DNA from: Eulemur rufifrons
Lineage: Eukaryota > Chordata > Mammalia > Primates > Lemuridae
Length of the DNA stretch: 64,000 nucleotides
Reading direction: 5' to 3'
Assembly (NCBI RefSeq): GCF_041146395.1
Contig: NC_090989.1
Span: forward strand, 249,354,843-249,418,842
The position numbers and the translations under genes were made by a program. Shown here in pieces: positions 1-10,535 of this stretch. Each line of letters starts with the position of its first letter. The first letter of the stretch is position 1. The notes beneath the pieces were generated by a model. That model saw only the letters and a program-made list of their open reading frames with translations, did no database searches and was not told where the DNA came from.

Positions 1-209
1 AAAATATTTTTATACGTGAAGATGCAAGATGATGTATTTATAAGCCCTATAACTTTGAGTAGTTAATGAAATATAAGAGGTACCCCAAACTCTCAGAACT
101 GAGAAATATTAATTCATTTTCTCACTTCCCAAAATAATAAAATTAGAGCTACTACATTATATAAGAGATAACTTAGGGTTTTATATTATTTTTATCATTA
201 AATTGATAA

Positions 210-450
210 TTTTTTAATTTTCTTTTTATTTAAGCATATTACAGGGGTACAAATGTTTAGGTTATGTATATTGCCTTTGCCCCACCCGAGTCAGAGCTTC
301 AAGCGTGTCCATCTCTCAGACGGTGCTCACCAAACCCATTAGGTGTGTATGTACCCCTCCCCTCCTCCCCCACATTTGCCTGACACCCGATCAATGTTAT
401 TACTGTATGTGCACTTAAGTGTTGATAAGTTAATACCAATTTGATGGTGA
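210..450 (-). mobile_element. L1 3' end, 5'-truncated
   Basis: A T-rich run followed by 'attacaggggtacaaatg' is the reverse complement of a primate L1 3' terminus. The segment continues through the C-rich 3' UTR and stops at the place where ORF2 would end, so only the 3' UTR remains. The same text recurs at 7277, 11670 and, on the other strand, 9230-9440. I could not identify a clear target-site duplication. The frame across 299-559 on the minus strand is 3' UTR and flank, not a gene. Confidence 0.9.
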
Positions 451-1379
451 TTACATATACAGATATTTTAAATTCTGGGATAAGAATACACATATATAAA
501 GAAATATGACTGAAATATTTAATTAATCTAATATTATTTTCCCATGTTATAGATGACAAAACTGAATCTCAAAATTGTATGTTTCTTATTTTAGTATAGC
601 AAAATTAGAAGACAAAATCTGAAATAGTGATGTTGCATAGAAAATTAATTCAATCTCTAATTAGGGCATTATATACAGAATTTGCCTGCTTTTCAACAAT
701 TCTGCTGTAACCATCCTGGTTCAAACTTCCATCCTCTCTTACTTATTTATTATTTTGCTTCCTGATTGTACTTTTCATATATGTTCTTGCCTCCAATAAA
801 GTCTATTCTCAACACAAAAGCCATATTCGTTCTTTGAAAACATAAAGTTAATCATGGAACTCTGTGCTGAAATACTTCCAATGGAGAGACTAATGCAATT
901 ACATCAGTCTTGGTAATTTTAGCTAATCTTCCTGCTGAAAGTTATAAATAAAATATAGCTTTATTAAAATTTTTTGAAAGAATCAGAGAAGTTCAAGGAA
1001 ATTAAGAGTTCTAGGAACAGAATCTAGGAGAAGAAATTAAAAAGGGTGATTCTAACATTTAGAGTCACTTTACAGAGTTGTATATACTTTATAGAAGTAA
1101 ATGATAGGACACTGAAAAAACTGAGTGGAGTTTTAAGCATATTCATGAACTTACATTGATGAAGTTAGATTTCAAGGCCCAGAAGAAGCAATAGTCCAGG
1201 TAAAACTCCAGGTTTTGTGTTGTAAGCCTGAGTTTAGAAACTCTAGGAACAAGAGTAAACTGTGAAAATCTAGGTCCTCAAATGGCCCAAGGAAACCTTT
1301 AATAAAATTTGAGTGATATGGAAATATTATTCTACCTAGCCTAGTTTCTAAAAGTAGGAAAAAATAATCCTCTCTGAAT
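451..1379. other. AT-rich sequence, nothing recognised
   Basis: I see no coding potential and no repeat family that I can name here. The stretch may be single-copy DNA or a repeat too eroded to read by eye. Confidence 0.5.
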
Positions 1380-1394
1380 ATAAATAAAATTATC

Positions 1395-1948
1395 GAAGAT
1401 GGCGGAGTGGCCGTGACTGCTTGGATCTGCGCTCCGGCGAGGAACCGTGGATCCGGACCTGCCACAACGCTAGAGGACCGCTCCCACACAGGAACAGCGG
1501 TGTGAATCCACGGAGAATCAGCGTGGGACCTACAGTAGGATAATCTTTCTTTCAAATTAAAAACAAATAATTCATTTAAGGATTGTACATCAGATCACTC
1601 TTATCAAGCTGTATTTTGGAAAATGAGTATATAATGTAAAGTCTCCAAAATATATTAAACCAGAATAATAATCAATTTTCAAGAAACTTTTAATCCAAAT
1701 CAATTCCTGTGAATTTATAATCTTTTAATTATTTAAAGCAAATTTGTTTATTACTTATATCAATTTAATAACAATGAGTTTTTATTCACAGTCTCATCAA
1801 TTATATTTAAGAAACTCAATGAAGATACAAAGACAGCTTCAGAGGTGCCTGACAAATTGAAGATGAAGTACATGTAGCCACTGCAGGATTTAGAATTTAA
1901 GATCTCTAAAATAAAAGTACATCTTTTTATAAACTAAAAAAAAAAAAA
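1395..1948 (+). mobile_element. Chimeric retrocopy with L1-like 5' leader
   Basis: The insert is flanked by a perfect 15-bp duplication, ataaataaaattatc, at 1380-1394 and 1949-1963. It ends in a 13-base poly(A) (1936-1948) about 20 bases after an AATAAA, so it was made by L1-type target-primed reverse transcription of a polyadenylated RNA. The first ~140 bases (to about 1535) are GC- and CpG-rich and start GAAGATGGCGGAGTGG, with the AAGATGGC YY1-type core found at primate L1 5' ends. The remaining ~400 bases are AT-rich and do not resemble any L1 3' end in this window. They include an acceptor-like 'tttttattcacag' ending at 1791, and a short frame closing at TAG 1875-1877. My reading is a copied chimeric transcript: an L1 5' UTR or a CpG-island first exon joined to another 3' sequence. 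The family of the 3' part is unknown. Confidence 0.7.
1910..1915 (+). promoter_or_regulatory. AATAAA polyadenylation signal in retrocopy
   Basis: A canonical hexamer lies 20 bases before the inserted poly(A) tract at 1936. This is normal cleavage spacing and supports an RNA origin for the surrounding insert. Confidence 0.65.
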
Positions 1949-1963
1949 ATAAATAAAATTATC

Positions 1964-2335
1964 CAGTTCTTTAAAATTATTCTAAAATTTTTAATATGCA
2001 ATGTCTGCCACCCATCCAAAAATAACCAGGCATATAAAGGTAAAAAAGATAACATGTTGAATGAATAAATGAATGTGAACAAAATCCAACAAAAACTGAA
2101 GATAATGGAGTTACCAGACATAGGAAAAAAAACCCAAACCAAAACAAAAGCCTCTATTTAAGATTTAATAAAAGATAAGATAAAGAATTTCAATAAATAA
2201 TTGAAACCATTAACAAGCTATATGGAAATTATAGAAATAAAACATAATAACTGAAATTAAGAATTCCGTTGATGGTTTTAACAGCAGATTATACAAAGCT
2301 GAATTGAAAATTAGCTGGAGTATAAATTCAAAAAT
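1964..2335 (+). mobile_element. Ancient L1M (HAL1/L1ME-like) ORF1 region
   Basis: The text follows the old L1M ORF1 region ('ccagttctt...', 'ggttttaacagcagatt') on the plus strand, heavily mutated with stops in all frames. The chimeric retrocopy interrupts it just upstream and an Alu interrupts it at 2352. It resumes at 2708. Both insertions are therefore younger than this L1. Confidence 0.65.
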
Positions 2336-2351
2336 AAAAATTGACAAAATC

Positions 2352-2696
2352 GGCCGGGCGCGGTGGCTCACGCCTGTAATCCTAGCACTCTGGGAGGCCG
2401 AGGTGGGCGGATCGTTTGAGCTCAGGAGTTCGAGACCAGCCTGAGCAAGAGCGAGACCCCATCTCTACTAAAAATAGAAAGAAATTATATGGACAGCTAA
2501 AAATATATATAGAAAAAAAATTAGCCGGGCGTGGTGGTGCATGCCTGTAGTCCCAGCTACTCGGGAGGCTGAGACAGGAGGATCGCTTGAGCTCAGGAGT
2601 TTGAGGTTGCTGTGAGCTAGGTTGACGCCACGGCACTCACTCTAGCCTGGGCAACAGAGTGAGACTCTGTCTCAAAAAAAAAAAAAAAAAAAAAAA
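2352..2696 (+). mobile_element. Alu SINE, strepsirrhine type, full length
   Basis: A complete dimeric Alu starts ggccgggcgcggtggctcac and ends in a long poly(A). Pol III A-box-like (ggctcacgcct) and B-box-like (gttcgagacc) elements are intact in the left arm. The A-rich linker is expanded ('gacagctaaaaatatatat'). A 16-bp duplication, aaaaattgacaaaatc, flanks it at 2336-2351 and 2692-2707; the right copy merges with the tail. Near identity to the 46331 and 63301 copies suggests a fairly recent insertion into the older L1M. Confidence 0.97.
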
Positions 2697-2707
2697 TTGA
2701 CAAAATC

Positions 2708-2875
2708 ATGAAGAGCACAAAAATGGGAGAAAAAGCAAAGGTGTGTAAAAAACTATAGGAGATGGTATGGAGGCACAGTATGTGTAAAAGGAGTATGAGA
2801 AAATCAGGGGAAAAAATGGGGTAAAAGCAATATCTAATGAATGCTGGATGAGAATCTCACACAGAATAACTTCCC

Positions 2876-2911
<36 letters not shown>

Positions 2912-3730
2912 TCACTCACCATTGCCAAGAATCTAAAACCAAAGAAAATAGAAAAATCAAAACAAGAATAAATGTTAAAAAGACAATAAAAATTAAATCT
3001 AGCCACACACAATAAGCAATGTAAGCCATAGGCAGTGAAATATCTTCAAAGCTCTAACTTCGAATCCTACAACCAGCAAATATAGGCCTCCAAAATAAGA
3101 AATGAAATAAAGACATTATCAGAGAAAGCCAATGAAACAAAAATCTGTGGGATTGTCAAAAGCAAATCAATATTAAAAAAATGTTAAAATATGTCCTTAA
3201 GGAGACAAAAAATGGTTTTGGAATTTTAGGAATTAAAGAGCAAAAAGGAGAACAAATATGTGAATAAATCTAAATCCATACATTAGGGCTGAAAAAACCC
3301 AATAATTATGTTATGAAAATTGAGTATATAAAACAATAATGAATACAGAACTTCAAATTTTTGCAAGTGTATAAAAAATATAGTGTGACTCATGATTCTA
3401 TAAACAGTAATAATATATTGGTAAAATAATACCATAAAAGTCATAAAATGGGAAAGTGGATTTAAGTGTTCTAAGGATTATGAATTGTGTGGTAAATGAT
3501 AAAAGTACTAATTAATATTAGACACTAAAAAGTAAAAGATCCATGATAAAATATAGAAAATTCACTAAAATAGTAGTAAATTATGTGTAACTGTTAAACT
3601 AATAGATGATAAGAAATTGAATAATAAATAATACCAATTAAGGCAAAAGAAAATAGAAAAGGAGACAAAAGGTAACTTAGAATAGGCAGCACAAATAGAA
3701 AGCAAAATGTGATAGGTTAAAAAAACGTAT
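2708..3730 (+). mobile_element. Ancient L1M ORF1 region, continued
   Basis: This is the downstream continuation of the L1M begun at 1964. Landmarks in the expected order are 'cctacaaccagcaaatata' (3068), 'gaaataaagacatt' (3102) and the ORF1-ORF2 interval text 'aaatagaaaaggagacaaaa' (3650). The frames are destroyed. It ends at about 3730, where base composition abruptly becomes GC-richer. Confidence 0.6.
2879..2907. repeat. (CA)n microsatellite
   Basis: About 14 uninterrupted CA units lie inside the ancient L1M. The tract is long enough to be length-polymorphic. Confidence 0.97.
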
Positions 3731-4089
3731 GTTAGGAGACCTCCCCTTACTGGCCCCATGTCTAGCTTTTGGGCCCTGCTTAAGGCTGAAGGCTGAGCAG
3801 GAAAATGAAGAGAGGCTACTGAAGAAATCAAGTTCTTAAACCGATCATGAGGCAGCAGTTGTCTGATACAGGCGGAAAGCACAAGAATTTAGAGATTACA
3901 TTCATTTGGTGTAGGCCCATTGGTCCTGCAGAAGACTAGGAGCCGGGCAGGCTGCGTGCAAAGTCCAGACAAATGGAATCAGAGACTAGATTGATTCAAA
4001 CCAACCCCTCCCCGTCGACTGCTGGCCTGAAAGAAGACACAGCCCTTTTGGGGAGAATAAATATTGTTTACTTCAGCCTTCAGTGTTTT
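3731..4089 (+). other. GC-richer block, possible old L1 5' UTR or LTR
   Basis: This ~360-bp segment is clearly less AT-rich than its flanks and contains 'ggggagaataaatattg' near 4050. It lies directly upstream of, and co-oriented with, a second L1M ORF1 remnant, which fits an ancient L1 5' UTR. A solo LTR with an AATAAA signal is the alternative. I could not find matching terminal duplications. Confidence 0.4.
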
Positions 4090-4670
4090 CTGCACCCGAT
4101 GTCTTCCATTCAGTCAAAAACTAATTATGTGAAAATGTGAGAAAATATAAACCACTAACAAGAGAGAGACCAGAAAACAAATGAACTCACAAATGATTCA
4201 AATGTTTGAATGAACAATGAGGGAATTTAAAATAAGGTTAATAAATAGGTTAAATGATCTCATGGGAAAGATAGGAAATGTGGGTTAACAGATGGAAAAT
4301 TTCAGCCTAGAGATGGAAATTATTTTCAAAAAAATGGAAATACTGGAAATGAAAAATGAAATATCAAAAATAAATTATTCCCATTGACTATCAGACTGAA
4401 CTCATTAGAGAAAAGAATTATTGTACTTGAAGACATGTCAACAGAAATTATACAAACTAAAATAAATTGGACAAAAGGGGCATACAGGACCTGTGAAATA
4501 TTATCAAACATTTTAAAACATTTGTAACTGGAGTTGTTGAAAAAGAAGAGGGAGTACAAAGCAGAAGAAATTGTTGATGATGTAATGGCCACAGATTTTT
4601 TTCAAAATCAAGAAAAAACATCAACCCACAGATCTACAAAGCTTAGCAAAAGTTTTAATGATTATCTTAT
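4090..4670 (+). mobile_element. Ancient L1M ORF1-region fragment
   Basis: A second, separate L1M copy. The starting text 'attcagtcaaaaactaatta' and later 'gaagacatgtcaacagaaat' (4431) and 'acatcaacccacagatctac' (4618) follow old L1 ORF1 sequence. The short frame at 4534-4746 translates part of this remnant (KKKREYKAEEIVDDVMA), but it is broken and not a gene. Because it repeats the region already seen at 1964-3730, this is a new copy and not a continuation. Confidence 0.65.
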
Positions 4671-5396
4671 AAAACTTTATCATGAATCCTTTACTGTTTA
4701 TTATGTAATATTAATTAGTACTTTTTATCACTTCCCATACAGTTAAAGGCCTTAGAACATTTAAGTCCAGTTATCCACTTCCCAACATACAGTATTTTCA
4801 ATAACAATATTATTGTTGCATACAATTAATATTCATAACACAGTTATATGCAGTTGATATGCTATTTTATTAATATATAGTTATAATATGTTCTGTAGTC
4901 AATATTCATAACATTATTATTTGAGTCAATAATCATAACAATGCTCGTTTATGAATTTAATATGAATTTAGATTCCCCTACATATTTGCCTTTTTGCTCT
5001 TCATTTTTTTCTGAATTTATGGATAACATCAGAAATAATGTTTCTTCATCCTGAAGAACAGCTTGTATATTGCTTTTAGTGTTGATATGCTTCTGATAAT
5101 CTAATTGCTTATTTGTTTGTTTTCTGATCAGATCTTTATTTCATTTTTATTTCTGGAGAGTATGATTGCTCTCCTATAGGTTGGCATTTTAAACATATTA
5201 TTGCAAGAAGGGACAATAGGATCCAGTAGTTAGTAAATGCAGCTGTTGTTATTAACAGTATTCATTGCCCCTGAATTCTTGCTTGAACTGCTTATTGGCA
5301 AATTTGTGGTTCTGGTTTCTCCCAAATCACTGCTTTACTCTGATTTCCTTCTTTGTAATTTGTTTTCCTTTTTAAATATTTAAATATTCAATTGCT
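4671..5396. other. AT-rich sequence, nothing recognised
   Basis: Very AT-rich with short 'attcataac' near-repeats around 4830-4930. I see no gene and no assignable repeat. Confidence 0.45.
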
Positions 5397-6210
5397 TTGT
5401 TTTTATTGTGAGCAAAAACACATAATATAAAACATACTATCTTAACAATTTTTAAGATGAAAAACACGGTATAAAACAATCTTAACCATTTTTAAAATGC
5501 ACAATATTATTAACTGTGTGCACATTTTTGTGCAATAGACCTTTAGAACTTTTTCATCTTGCAAAACTGAAATTCTATGCCTATTGAGTAAAAACTCTTC
5601 TTTCTGTCTTCTCCCTGTCCATGGTAATAACCATTCCACTTTCAATTTCTAAGAGTTTGACCACTTTAGATACCTCATAGAAGTGAAATCATGCAGATAT
5701 CTTTCTGTAAACTGGCTTATTTCACTTCGCATATACTTCAACTCAAGTTTCAGCTTCCTTGTAGCATGTGTCAGGGTTTCATTTTTTTTAAGGCTGAATT
5801 ATGGTTCATTGCATGTACATTTCCTGTAGCCATTCATCTCATTGATAGACATTTAGGTTGCTTTCATATCTTGGCTATTGTGTAATGAACAGGGTGAGGA
5901 AATCTCTCTTCAAGATCCTGTTTACAATCCTTTTGAATATATATCCAGAAATGGGATGGCTAGACCTCATAGTAATTCTATTTTTAATTTTTTGAGGAAT
6001 CTCTATACTGTTTCCATAGTAGTTATACCAATTCATACTTCTACCAAAATTGCACAAGGATTACAATTGCTCCATATCCTAGCCAACCCTTGTTATTTTC
6101 TGTTTATCTGATAGTGACCATCCTAACAGTTGTGAAATGATACTCACTGTGGTTTTGATTTGCATTTTTCTGATAATAGTAATACTGAGCATCTTTTCAT
6201 ATGCTTGTTT
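5397..6210 (-). mobile_element. Ancient L1M 3' part, reverse
   Basis: The plus strand reads the typical reverse complement of an old L1M 3' UTR ('atcttaaccatttttaa', 5478; 'cttttt-catcttgcaaaact', 5550) and then ORF2 C-terminal text ('ttgatagacatttaggttgc', 5840; 'ttgatttgcatttttctgat', 6155). Reading frames are broken. It is truncated at about 6210, inside ORF2. Confidence 0.85.
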
Positions 6211-6915
6211 TTTTGTATTAATTACTCTCTGACTTCCTGACTTAAGTAACTTTCTAGTGGTATTTATATCTTTACACATGCAGAAAAAACAACCTCAGGT
6301 GTTTGTTCAAATTATTAGCTGCCTCTTCAAAAATTTCTTTTTGAGTAGACCTTCATAGGAGCTTAGGTAGCCTCTGGTGAAAATCATTTTTTTAAAGTTT
6401 ATCTGTAATTGCCACCACCAAGTCACATGGGTTAACAAATTCAAAGAACTAATTGCTTTACATTTTTAGGCATAACCAGGTATGTAAACATTTTCTGAGC
6501 AATACCTGTGAATCACTTATCTCTCATGTCCAGTGCTGCCCTGAAGTATAAAATTATGTCTCTTGACACTTACTTCTGTAGGGCAATAGATTATAATGGC
6601 TTATTGTTTATCAGCTTCCCTGGATTCCTGTGAAAGAGCATCACAATGATATTTTTCTTTAGTTCCATGTAAACCCTACAGTAATTTCCCCATGAAGTAA
6701 CAACCTCAGTCTGTAAGTATTGTTTCTTTCAAAAAAACAGGACTCTTTGTCTTTTGAAGGTAATTTCATCAAAACAATTTATTCTAGTAATAATACAATA
6801 ATCTACAAATCTGCATGCCCTAGGAAGACAATAGAATATACTACATGTCTTTTTTTTTTTTGACCGGGGATTCTAATTCCTTTTCATTACCTACAGTTTT
6901 ACTTTTTTTTAACGT
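6211..6915. other. No feature recognised
   Basis: Probably single-copy sequence. I find no coding frame, RNA gene or clear repeat. A T-run at 6849-6860 is the only low-complexity tract. Confidence 0.45.
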
Positions 6916-7220
6916 TTCTTTTTTTTATTTCAAAGTATTACAGGGGTACAAATGTTTTTGGTTACAAGGATTGCTTTGTTAATGCTTGAGTCAGGGTTAT
7001 AAATGTGCCCATCGCCCAGATACTATTCATTGTACCTGTTAGGTAGGTTTTCATCCACCTTCTCCCCCACTCCTGTTGATTTCCATTGAGTCACACTTCC
7101 CTCTACACATATATGCGCTTCTCAGTTATCTCCAATTTAATAGTGAGTAACATGTGGTATTTGTTTTTCCATTCTTTCGGTACTACACTTAGGATAATGG
7201 TCTCCAGTTCCATCCATACC
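6916..7220 (-). mobile_element. Older primate L1 3' end, reverse
   Basis: A T-run then 'caaagtattacaggggtaca' gives the reverse L1 3' end. It runs through the 3' UTR into the last ORF2 codons (around 7110-7220). This copy belongs to the same diverged type as the 59626 element ('ttggttacaaggattgcttt'), older than the 7277 or 11670 types. It is 5'-truncated near 7220, where a younger L1 has inserted. Confidence 0.85.
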
Positions 7221-7231
7221 ATTTACTTTTT

Positions 7232-7388
7232 TTTTTTTTTTTTTTTTTGCGGATGTATTTTTTTTCCTTTTTTTTTAATTTCAGCTTATTATGGGGGTAC
7301 AAAAGTTCAGGTTATATATATTGCCCATTCCCCCCCATTCCCTTGAGTCTGAGCTTCAAGCGTGTCCATTCCCCAGACAGTGTACACT
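7232..7388 (-). mobile_element. Short young L1 3' end with extra 3' tail
   Basis: The element is flanked by a perfect 11-bp duplication, atttacttttt, at 7221-7231 and 7389-7399. In sense orientation it is ~110 bases of L1 3' UTR, an A-rich tract, then a short non-L1 stretch (about 7249-7260 on the plus strand, 'gcggatgtatt') and a final poly(A). The extra piece between two A-tracts looks like a very short 3' transduction or a mutated tail. Confidence 0.8.
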
Positions 7389-7594
7389 ATTTACTTTTTA
7401 AAACTTGTGCAGAATGCTGATTAAAAAAATCTGTTAATTTTCAAGGATTCTAGCCCAGTGACTGTAATTATCTCAAAACATTGCACTCTGAAAGGAAAAT
7501 ATCCATTCTATTTACTTGGGAATATACTTGCCTTCAAGTAATCATCTGTGTGACTTAATGGGAAGGGAATCTGCATAGCATTACATATTCCTGG

Positions 7595-7760
7595 ACTTAC
7601 AGCTTGAACCTGTCATATATTAATTGTGCAACCTTGAGCAAATTTAATTTTCTCATGTATAAAATGATGCTCTTTCTGCCTTGGCAGTTTACTGTGATCG
7701 ACTAAGATGCTACATGAAATTCTAGATATGTAAAATGATCGATAGTAACAATTATTAGAC
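7595..7760 (+). mobile_element. MIR fragment (possible)
   Basis: 'ttgtgcaaccttgagcaaat' followed by 'tttctcatgtataaaatga' matches the MIR core order (TGTGACCTTGGGCAA, then CTCATCTGTAAAATG). It is diverged and the edges are approximate. Confidence 0.55.
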
Positions 7761-8964
7761 TGGCTTAAGCTACCTTTCTGATTCTCTCTCTTCTGCATCT
7801 TCAGATCTAAGTCAATCAACCTCTGTGAGGCTGTTTCTCAACTGCAGAAAAAGAGGGATGCTTGCCCATTCAATCACACACAGTTGATGTACAAGTCAAA
7901 TGATATAAAAATACATGAAATGATTTTGTAAACTGAAATGACGACGATGATGATGAAACAATATTCCCAGAGAAATTGCTGATAGGCAGTTCTTTGCTCT
8001 GTTTATTTGAAAGTTTATTGCAGATATAGTTCTCATATTATAATTAGCATTAGCAGAATAATTTCAAATGTAAATTATGGCAATTAATATTTGTTTTCAT
8101 ATTATTGATTAAGGCCAAAATAATTGTAGCTAAAGTTTATTTAATCAGACAAAGACAAAAATACTCTGAGGCAAATGCCTACTTAATCAATTGATAATCT
8201 GAAATTAAAACATAACATAATCAAGAGGCCATATAACAAAAGTGATAAAATTAATTGTCAATAAAGATTAAGCCTCAAGTAGATGTAATTTGTAAAATCT
8301 CATTTTTAGAATAATCTGAATGATGTCATATAGTTAAATGTCTCTTCATTCAACTTGATAGACCCAAATAAAATGATTCATGTGGTTTTTTCACATGCCT
8401 CAAGTTAAATGTTTGTCAAAAAATGTTTTAAAATATGGGGAAACAGAAAAGTATAAGTCTCATGTTTCTCAATTGAGATTTTTGTTATACATAAGAATTA
8501 AAGCAGCAATTCAAACTCCTAGAAATTGTCAGTGATAAAATTTGGAAAGAATGGAAGGCAAATGGCCCAGTTTCTTTAGGAAGACATGTCTTGTGTACAA
8601 TTTGTGTTCTCTTAAGCCGACAAGAAAACGTTAGCCAAGATTTTTACACTAATTATATAATTTGAAAACATTACATTCTATTTCTATCTAAAGTGTTTTG
8701 CTAAGCAGGACTAAAAACTTTCTCATAAGACTGAAATTTTTGTATTAAGTTAAAACTTGAGACCATAGTGAATTTATTAGAGGGATGCACGTTGCTTAGC
8801 ATGTTAGAAAACTGTGTTTTTTCTAACACATAATTGTGAACTATTAATATGATAGTCATGAGAGAGTCATTTCATCCAACAACCTTAGTGATAGTAAATT
8901 CATGAAATGATTACTTTATCTAAGAACCCAGCTTTTACAAATGAATGCAGATGCCATTAAAATT
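7761..8964. other. Repeat-poor AT-rich stretch, possible conserved noncoding DNA
   Basis: No repeat or gene is recognisable. About 7980-8340 is rich in TAAT/ATTA cores in complex, non-repetitive text. That is common in noncoding regulatory DNA but far from proof. Conservation cannot be judged from one sequence. Confidence 0.3.
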
Positions 8965-8976
8965 AAGAAAAGCATG

Positions 8977-9219
8977 TTTAAAGCAGCACAATTCACAACT
9001 GCAAAGATGTGGAAACAACCCAAGTGTCCATCGATACATGAATGGATTAATAGAATGTGGCATATGTATACCATGGAGTTCTACTCAGCCACAAAAAACA
9101 GTGGTGATCTAGCACCTTTTGTATTATCCTGGATAGAGCTGGAGCCCATTCTACTAAATGAAGTATCAGAAGAATGGAAAAATAAGCACCACATGTACTC
9201 ACCATCAAATTGGTATTAA
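8977..9219 (+). pseudogene. L1 ORF2 C-terminal remnant
   Basis: The frame reads the ORF2p C-terminus ([20 protein letters not shown] near its start, then MYTMEFYSATKN) to a stop at 9217-9219. It lacks the endonuclease and reverse transcriptase domains, has no start of its own and cannot make an active protein. The ATG at 8941 lies in the upstream flank. Confidence 0.9.
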
Positions 9220-9440
9220 CTGATCAACACTTAAGTACACATAGTAGTAACATTCATCAGGTGTCGGGCAGGTGGGAGCGGAGAGGAGGGAATGGGCATA
9301 TTCACAACTAATGGGTGTGGTGTGCACTCTCTGGGGGATGGACATGCTTGAAGCTCTGACTTGGATGGGGGGCAAAGGCAATATATGTAACCTAAACATT
9401 TGTACCCCCATAAGACGCTGAAATAAAAAAGAAAAAGAAA
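8977..9440 (+). mobile_element. Young L1, 5'-truncated, perfect TSD
   Basis: The last ~80 codons of L1 ORF2, the 3' UTR and an A-rich tail with GAAAAA units are flanked by a perfect 12-bp duplication, aagaaaagcatg, at 8965-8976 and 9441-9452. The 3' UTR carries a single copy of the G-rich unit that is doubled in the 38263 and 51108 elements. This is the clearest simple L1 insertion in the window and defines the family's 3' end. Confidence 0.95.
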
Positions 9441-9452
9441 AAGAAAAGCATG

Positions 9453-10319
9453 AAAGTTATTTGTTTTTTGTGCATATGTTTTCAGGGTAAAAATAAAATG
9501 TCTTAAATTAAGTTTAGTAGGGATGCACAGTCACAGTTCATTTCAACAAAGATAGATTACCTTTTTCCAGGAATACTATTATAATTGATTTAAAAACTTC
9601 AGCCTTCAGGCTGAAGAAAAGATGGGTCCTCTTCAGTCAATGTTAAGCTTTTGTTGTAGCATTAGGTGACTTTTTTCCACAGAGATAAACTAGTACAAAA
9701 TTGAGCTCTCCTATAAAGTTAGGGCCAATCTGAAATAGTTTTGTGGCCAATAAATAAATAAATAAATAAAATACAATCAGTATACAGAAAATAAAATAAA
9801 GTACTGGAAACTAATGGGAAATGTGGAAGACCTAGAATATAGAGAATTATATGAAACTTAATGTACCTTCCATTTAGTTCCTGATAAAGCTTAAATGTTA
9901 GCATTCCTAATCCACAGACATCAGAAAGATATATGGCCCATAAAAGTGGTCCAAATTGAATGAAGTTCATTCACATGTAAGTGGCCAGATACACAGTTAT
10001 AAATATTACCTGACAGTGTATATGTTTTTTATATTTACCTTTTTATAAAGGCCATATTTTATTATTTTTGAAATGGAAAATACACAAGAAAACATTAACC
10101 CAATTACACTAAATATGATACTATGCAACTAGAAATATATTAGAATCTGCTACTTTACACAGGGCTTTGGGCTTACAAAAAAGATTCAGAAGATACCTCA
10201 ATGTTGACAACAAACCATAGTAAGAAATTGAGTCACAGTTATTTTTGTTTTCTCAGAGGAGGAAAAAAAAGCCTTTGAGGGAAGTAACCGATGCTCAAAA
10301 GGACATGATTTATGAAATC
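9453..10319. other. No gene recognised; short (AAAT)n inside
   Basis: Apart from the tetranucleotide run at 9750-9771, I recognise no repeat or gene in this AT-rich stretch. Confidence 0.45.
9750..9771. repeat. (TAAA)n tetranucleotide repeat
   Basis: About five uninterrupted TAAA units. They are not attached to a recognisable retrotransposon end. Confidence 0.9.
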
Positions 10320-10535
10320 AGATATACCCTGCTTTAGACCACAACTTCACCATTTTTATGTGGCCTTGGGCAAGTTAATAATACATTTTGATCTTCAGAT
10401 TTCTTATTTATAAAAGAAGAATGGAAATAATAGTCCCTAACTCATGGCTTTGATATGAGAAATAAATCTCATAATGCATGTAAAACACTTTGAAAATTGC
10501 CTGTAATACAGCATATAGTATTTATTATTTATAAT
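10320..10535 (+). mobile_element. MIR SINE
   Basis: MIR landmarks occur in order: 'tgtggccttgggcaagttaa' (10361), 'ttcttatttataaaagaag', 'ataatagtccctaactcatg' (10427) and 'gcatgtaaaacactttgaaa' (10476). This is a moderately diverged, near full-length copy. Confidence 0.8.

Noticed and set aside
1172..1555. 127-codon minus-strand open frame
   Set aside because: It runs through single-copy flank, a TSD and the CpG-rich leader of the retrocopy on the opposite strand. No domain and no conserved context; a chance frame.
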